Part shown: in pieces, positions 60,078-64,000 of the stretch
Numbering within the stretch: position 1 is the stretch's first letter
Layout of the letters: the number at the start of each line of letters is the position of its first letter
Source: Halomonas sp. ALS9
Lineage (GTDB): Bacteria > Pseudomonadota > Gammaproteobacteria > Pseudomonadales > Halomonadaceae
Direction of reading: 5' to 3'
DNA: 64,000 bases
NCBI RefSeq assembly: GCF_001651035.1
Contig: NZ_LXRG01000210.1
Coordinates: 1-64,000, forward strand
Notes under the pieces: model-generated
Seen by the model: the letters and a program-made list of their open reading frames with translations, nothing else
Database searches by the model: none
Told to the model about the DNA's origin: nothing
Program-made: the position numbers and the translations under genes

Positions 60078-61913
60078 CTAACTCGCCGAGCCGTAGCGGT
60101 AACACTCTACTGCTTGGCGCGATTTGACAGTGTACATATGGCTATCGGCCTCCCGCAGCAGGCTTTCAAGCGTAGCGTCGTCCGTTCCTTGGCAAGTGCT
60201 TACCCCGATGCTCACGCTGACACTGACTCGCTCCCCGCAGGGGAGCTTGATCGGTGAGCGAATAGCTTCTTCGACTCGAGCCTGTATGTTATCAAGCGTA
60301 TCGTCGGGTTCGATATTCTCCATGATAATAACGAACTCATCGCCGCCAAAGCGTGCGCAGTGGTCGCCCGTACGTGCCAGATGGGCAATGCGTTTAGCTA
60401 TTTGTTGTAATACAAAATCTCCCGCCTCATGGCCGTAACAGTCGTTAATGGGTTTGAAACGATCAAGATCGAGCATCAGCAATGCCAGTCGTTGGTTGTA
60501 TTGACGATTGCGCTCCAGCGCTTCTGCTGCACAGTGGGCGAGGCCGTGGCGATTTAATAAACCGGTCAGCATATCGCAGCTGGCTAAATGCTCCAGCGCA
60601 CGAGTGCGGGCGGCGACTTTTTGTTCCAACACGGCTTCCTGCTTTTTAAGTGCAGTTAACATAGCTGCTTGAGCACGCTCTTTTTGCCTTTTAAGTTTGT
60701 TAAAGCGTGATGCCAAAGCAAACGAGAGCAGCAACATTTCTAGTGCAGAGCCAATTTGAATGCCGTGCAGGGTAATAAAGTTGGCGGGCAGTACGCCCAG
60801 GTTGCGCAGCGCGAAGGTGCCAGCGCCGAGCAGGAACACTGACCACGCAAACACGAACAGTCGGGCGCTTGGCACCCGTCTTAAGCTGCAGTAGCCACCA
60901 CATATCAGCAGTAGTAACGCAGCCATAAAGCCCGTCACATCCATGAGATGAAGCGCCGCAGGAATCGGTAGCAGCAGTGACGCGATAACGGCCAGCCAGC
61001 AGTAACTGCGAAAGGTGTTTAATATCTGATGCCAGCGTGGGCAGTATGTCTCGGTGTTAAGAAAACTCTGCGCAAACAGCGTAGCCATGGTAGAGGCGAA
61101 GGTGAAACCGAGTGCCACCAAGCGTGACGTGTTCTCACCCAAAAAACTCCAAAACATCAGTGTGCCAATGCCATTAAATGCCAGGATGGCAAGCCCAAAC
61201 CCAGCGACAAATAGCGAGTAGTGAAGAAATACGCGCTCTTTAAAGCCAAAAAATAGCAGTAAGTTGTATAAACCCATCGCCAACAGCATGCCGAAATAAG
61301 TGGCCAGCCAAAAATTATGCTGATCGTTTTGAGTATAAAAGGTCTTGGGTGTTAATAAATTATAGCTAAGCATCTTGCTGCCCGATGCAGCCACATGGGT
61401 ATACAGGGTAACAGTCTCAAAGGCGGCCAGCTCAAGGGGAAAAACCGCTTGGCGGTGGGCGAGCGCGCGCCGTTCAACGGGAACCGCACTGCCGCTTATT
61501 TGCACTTCACTCAGTTGCACCTCACTCAGCTGTACTTTGCTGAGCTGTTGGCGAAACGTGTAAAGCGTCACGTAATCCAGAAACGGGTACTCAAACTCCA
61601 CCACCCAACGTTGGGGAATCGGCGAGTCGTTGCGCACCTGAGTGCGCAGCCATACATCACCTCGGGTATAGCCGAAATTTAAATCTTCGGCGTGGTGGGT
61701 AGGTTTAAAGGAACGCGGTTTGGCGAGTAGATCGTTAATCGTTAAAGACGCTTCGTCGGCGTGCCAGAACTCGTTATAAGCGGCAAGTGAATAGCTCGCT
61801 TGGCTTGGCGATGCGGACAAAAGAGTGCTTGCCTGGGCCCACGGCATAAAAAAAACCGCAAGCAGCAGCAACAGGCCGGTGTAAACACCCGCCGTTAAAC
61901 GTATTGCATGCAT
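60078..61913 (-). CDS. 7TMR-DISM diguanylate cyclase
   Basis: A 611-residue signalling protein. N-terminal signal/TM (VYTGLLLLLAVFFMPWAQAS), a periplasmic DISMED2 domain (about 35-185), seven helices (about 195-395), a short coiled coil, and a GGDEF domain (about 440-600) with intact RFGGDEFVII. RTGD five residues before GGDEF is the product-inhibition I-site. It should make cyclic di-GMP in response to an extracytoplasmic ligand. A 15-base in-frame repeat (LSEVQ) lies in the DISMED2 region near 61505-61545. Confidence 0.9.
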   Translation of the reverse strand: MHAIRLTAGVYTGLLLLLAVFFMPWAQASTLLSASPSQASYSLAAYNEFWHADEASLTINDLLAKPRSFKPTHHAEDLNFGYTRGDVWLRTQVRNDSPIPQRWVVEFEYPFLDYVTLYTFRQQLSKVQLSEVQLSEVQISGSAVPVERRALAHRQAVFPLELAAFETVTLYTHVAASGSKMLSYNLLTPKTFYTQNDQHNFWLATYFGMLLAMGLYNLLLFFGFKERVFLHYSLFVAGFGLAILAFNGIGTLMFWSFLGENTSRLVALGFTFASTMATLFAQSFLNTETYCPRWHQILNTFRSYCWLAVIASLLLPIPAALHLMDVTGFMAALLLLICGGYCSLRRVPSARLFVFAWSVFLLGAGTFALRNLGVLPANFITLHGIQIGSALEMLLLSFALASRFNKLKRQKERAQAAMLTALKKQEAVLEQKVAARTRALEHLASCDMLTGLLNRHGLAHCAAEALERNRQYNQRLALLMLDLDRFKPINDCYGHEAGDFVLQQIAKRIAHLARTGDHCARFGGDEFVIIMENIEPDDTLDNIQARVEEAIRSPIKLPCGERVSVSVSIGVSTCQGTDDATLESLLREADSHMYTVKSRQAVECYRYGSAS

Positions 61914-62089
61914 TAGGGTATCGCTTTTTTCGTTTTTTTACCCCGTCCGCTGTTCCCTGGGTTCCCTCACCCGCCGGGGGCCGCTAATTCGTCGACATAG
62001 CGCTAGCTGCTCAAATTTCCCTGTGCCGTACGATAAGCTCTTTGAGTGTAGTTGGCTTTGGCAAAAGATCGTGTCTAAAACCCTCATAC

Positions 62090-62956
62090 TTAATGAGTGA
62101 CATAACTCAAATGCTGAGTAAGTCGCTGAATGAGCTGTCCGCTGTGGCGCCAAAAATGCCAATAAAGTGGCACCGCTAAAGAGTGGCCGGGAGCAACACT
62201 GGTTAATTGACCGCTTGCCATTAATTCGCCGACCTGTAGCTGGGGCATCATGCCATAGCCGATACCGGCCGCGGCTAAGCGCACAAACCCTTCTGAAGAA
62301 GGGCAAAGGTGGTAAGGAAAGCGGCCATGGTAACCGCACTGGGCGAGAAACTGGTGCTGCAACTGATCATGGGGGCCGAAGACAATGGCAGGTGCCTGTT
62401 GAAAAGCTTCATCGTTGGGCCCTTCCGGGAAGTGGCGCGCCACATAATCGGGTGAGGCGAGTGGGTGGTAGTGCATTTCGCCTAGCGCCACACAGCGTGC
62501 CCCGGCAATCGGCTGTGGAGTGGCGCATAGGCAGGCGGCTACATCGCCATCGCGCAAGCGCTTAAGGCCGACATCCTGGTCTTCAATTACTAGATCCAGC
62601 AGTACCCCCTCCTGCTGGCAGATATGTGCGACGGCCTGAGCCCACCAGGTGACCAGGCTATCTGCATTGATCGCGATACGCAGGCGCGGTGCTTGATCAT
62701 CCAGCGTGGGTAGGGAGCCCCGCAGGTCTCGCTCTAATAGCTGCACTTGCTGGTAGTGGGTCAGCAGCCGCTGGCCCGCAGGCGTGGGGGCTAAGTGCGG
62801 GTGGCGAACCAGCACTGGCTGGCCCAGGCGAACTTCCAGCGCTTTGATGCGCTGGGAGACGGCCGACTGCGAAAGCCCCAGCATATCGCCTGCGCGCTCG
62901 AAACCAGCGCATTCCACCACTGTCGCTAAGGCGTGAAGTAGTTTGTAATCCAGCAT
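62090..62956 (-). CDS. LysR family regulator, ArgP-like
   Basis: A 288-residue regulator with the ArgP/IciA layout: MLDYKLLHALATVVECAGFE, LSQSAVSQRIKALEVRLGQ, VRHPHLAPTPAGQRLL, and the effector domain from about 88 (RLRIAINADSLVTWWAQAV). ArgP controls arginine/lysine export and DNA metabolism genes. The usual partner, LysE/ArgO, is not next to it in the window. Start 62956 matches the family. A perfect dyad lies upstream. Confidence 0.85.
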   Translation of the reverse strand: MLDYKLLHALATVVECAGFERAGDMLGLSQSAVSQRIKALEVRLGQPVLVRHPHLAPTPAGQRLLTHYQQVQLLERDLRGSLPTLDDQAPRLRIAINADSLVTWWAQAVAHICQQEGVLLDLVIEDQDVGLKRLRDGDVAACLCATPQPIAGARCVALGEMHYHPLASPDYVARHFPEGPNDEAFQQAPAIVFGPHDQLQHQFLAQCGYHGRFPYHLCPSSEGFVRLAAAGIGYGMMPQLQVGELMASGQLTSVAPGHSLAVPLYWHFWRHSGQLIQRLTQHLSYVTH

Positions 62957-63034
62957 GGCGGTGTTCCCATTCCATAGCAGCAAAAAAGTGACGTAAAACA
63001 AAAAAATGGCGATTAAACCCGGCGGTGCGATTAA

Positions 63035-63063
63035 TATGAGATTTAATGGGATTGAATCTCATA
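63035..63063. promoter_or_regulatory. Dyad operator upstream of the ArgP-like gene
   Basis: TATGAGATT (63035-63043) and AATCTCATA (63055-63063) are perfect nine-base inverted arms around 11 bases. The dyad is 79 bases upstream of the ArgP-like start and 125 bases upstream of the imelysin start, in their shared divergent region. This is the size of a LysR site. Confidence 0.6.
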
Positions 63064-63187
63064 GGCCAATGAATTACATTTCAACTTGAGATGTAACACC
63101 AACGCTAGCTAGATGCCTTAGCACTTTATTTTAGTTATTTGTGTATTTTAGCAGTTTCTGTAACGCCATAGCCCAAAGGACACTATC

Positions 63188-64000
63188 ATGCCCGCCATCA
63201 TGCTCCGTCGCCCTCTTGCTGGCATCGTTGCGCTTAGCGCGCTGATGCCTTTCGCCGTATTTACTGCCAACACTGCTGCTGCCGACACCGTTAGCGCCGA
63301 TGCCGTGGTGACCCACTACGCCGACTTGGCGCATGCCAATTACGCCGATGCACTCAACGCCGCCGAGGTGTTGAACGAGCGCATCGACGAATTGCTGGCC
63401 AATCCCACTACCGAGACCCTGAACGCAGCCAAGCAAGCTTGGCTGCAGGCGAGGGTGCCTTATCAGCAGAGCGAAGTGTTTCGCTTCGGCAATGCCGTGG
63501 TAGACGATTGGGAAGGGCAGCTAAACGCCTGGCCCCTCGATGAAGGCATGATTGATTACGTCGAAGGCGATGACTACCAGCACGAGCTGGGCAACGAAGG
63601 CGCCACGGCCAATATCATTGCCAACGAGCAAATCAATGTTGGGGGCGAAAGCCTGGACGTCAGCGAGATTACCCCGCAACTTCTGGCCGATCTAAATGAA
63701 ATCGGTGGCTCGGAAGCCAACGTCGCTAGCGGCTATCATGCCATCGAATTTTTGCTCTGGGGCCAGGATCTGAACGGCTTTGAGGCAGGTAGCGGGGAGC
63801 GTCCGGTCAGCGATTACCAAACCGGCGATGACTGCACCCATGGCAACTGCGACCGTCGTCGCACGTACCTAGACGCGGTATCCGACCTGCTAGTCGACGA
63901 CCTGGAGTGGATGGTCGCCCAGTGGGCGCCGGATGCCGAGGGCAACTATCGCCAGGAGCTGTTGGCGGAAAGTGATCAGGAGGGCTTGCGCCGCATGCTG
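63188..64000 (+). CDS. Imelysin family protein (partial, runs off window)
   Basis: An open frame of 271 codons to the window end, with no stop. A signal peptide (LAGIVALSALMPFAVFTANT) leads into an imelysin/peptidase M75 domain, including the GxHxxE motif in SGYHAIEFLLWGQD near residue 183. Imelysin proteins are periplasmic or outer-membrane-linked and are connected to iron uptake; the peptidase role is doubtful. A di-haem oxidoreductase-like gene often follows. AAGGA is seven bases before the ATG. Confidence 0.9.
   Translation, partial: MPAIMLRRPLAGIVALSALMPFAVFTANTAAADTVSADAVVTHYADLAHANYADALNAAEVLNERIDELLANPTTETLNAAKQAWLQARVPYQQSEVFRFGNAVVDDWEGQLNAWPLDEGMIDYVEGDDYQHELGNEGATANIIANEQINVGGESLDVSEITPQLLADLNEIGGSEANVASGYHAIEFLLWGQDLNGFEAGSGERPVSDYQTGDDCTHGNCDRRRTYLDAVSDLLVDDLEWMVAQWAPDAEGNYRQELLAESDQEGLRRML

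Overview
The window looks like chromosomal DNA of a moderately high-GC gammaproteobacterium, most likely a halophile of the Halomonas/Vreelandella group. That is inferred from the mix of protein families (many LysR regulators, MsrPQ, a fused LplT-PlsC-Aas protein, DAACS symporter, imelysin) and from codon style; no rRNA or tRNA gene is present to settle it.

Region 1 (about 0.6-7.7 kb) is a small, AT-richer prophage-derived islet without integrase, terminase, capsid or tail-tube genes. A lysis cassette (small ORF, GH104-type endolysin, one-span coiled-coil protein, 3-TM holin) reads leftward. A LexA/CI-type repressor and two receptor-binding genes (fibre and beta-helix tailspike) read rightward. 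Five copies of one operator motif (TTACAA-N7-TTGTAA) flank the repressor on both sides. The rightward promoter enters a long untranslated leader with a boxA-like element and nested helices.

Region 2 (7.7-20.1 kb) holds small metabolic and regulatory units: a DUF697/EcsC-like protein, proline iminopeptidase, a COG4637-type ATPase, RidA, a K+ channel, a truncated Rrf2 regulator, a YoaK-like protein, an MFS exporter, and several regulator/oxidoreductase pairs (LysR, XRE, MdaB).

Region 3 (20.1-29 kb) holds a subtilase with Glu at the usual catalytic Asp position and a likely envelope methionine-repair system: a tiny exported protein that is 29% Met, a two-component system, and MsrP-MsrQ. Phased direct repeats lie between the Met-rich gene and the divergent DUF2157-DUF4401-GDYXXLXY operon, suggesting common control by the response regulator.

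Region 4 (29-38.3 kb) contains a TTC38-like protein, an AraC regulator, an MscS channel, an Xre/RES toxin-antitoxin pair, an alpha/beta hydrolase, and a probable periplasmic amine-oxidising unit (Tat-exported flavin amine oxidase, cytochrome c, exported RidA).

Region 5 (38.3-48.6 kb) contains the lysophospholipid flippase/acyltransferase/acyl-ACP synthetase fusion with a divergent HTH regulator, LysR/EamA and RlmA genes, a cold-shock protein with direct repeats upstream, a dicarboxylate symporter and a deaminase.

Region 6 (48.6-64 kb) has a Pmp3 peptide, a TonB receptor resembling the PQQ transporter PqqU/YncD beside a membrane PQQ-dependent glucose dehydrogenase, CurA-like reductase, RlpA-like protein, a protein with tandem PPC-like domains, EamA/LysR, cytochrome b561, a 7TM diguanylate cyclase, an ArgP-like regulator and an imelysin gene cut by the window end.
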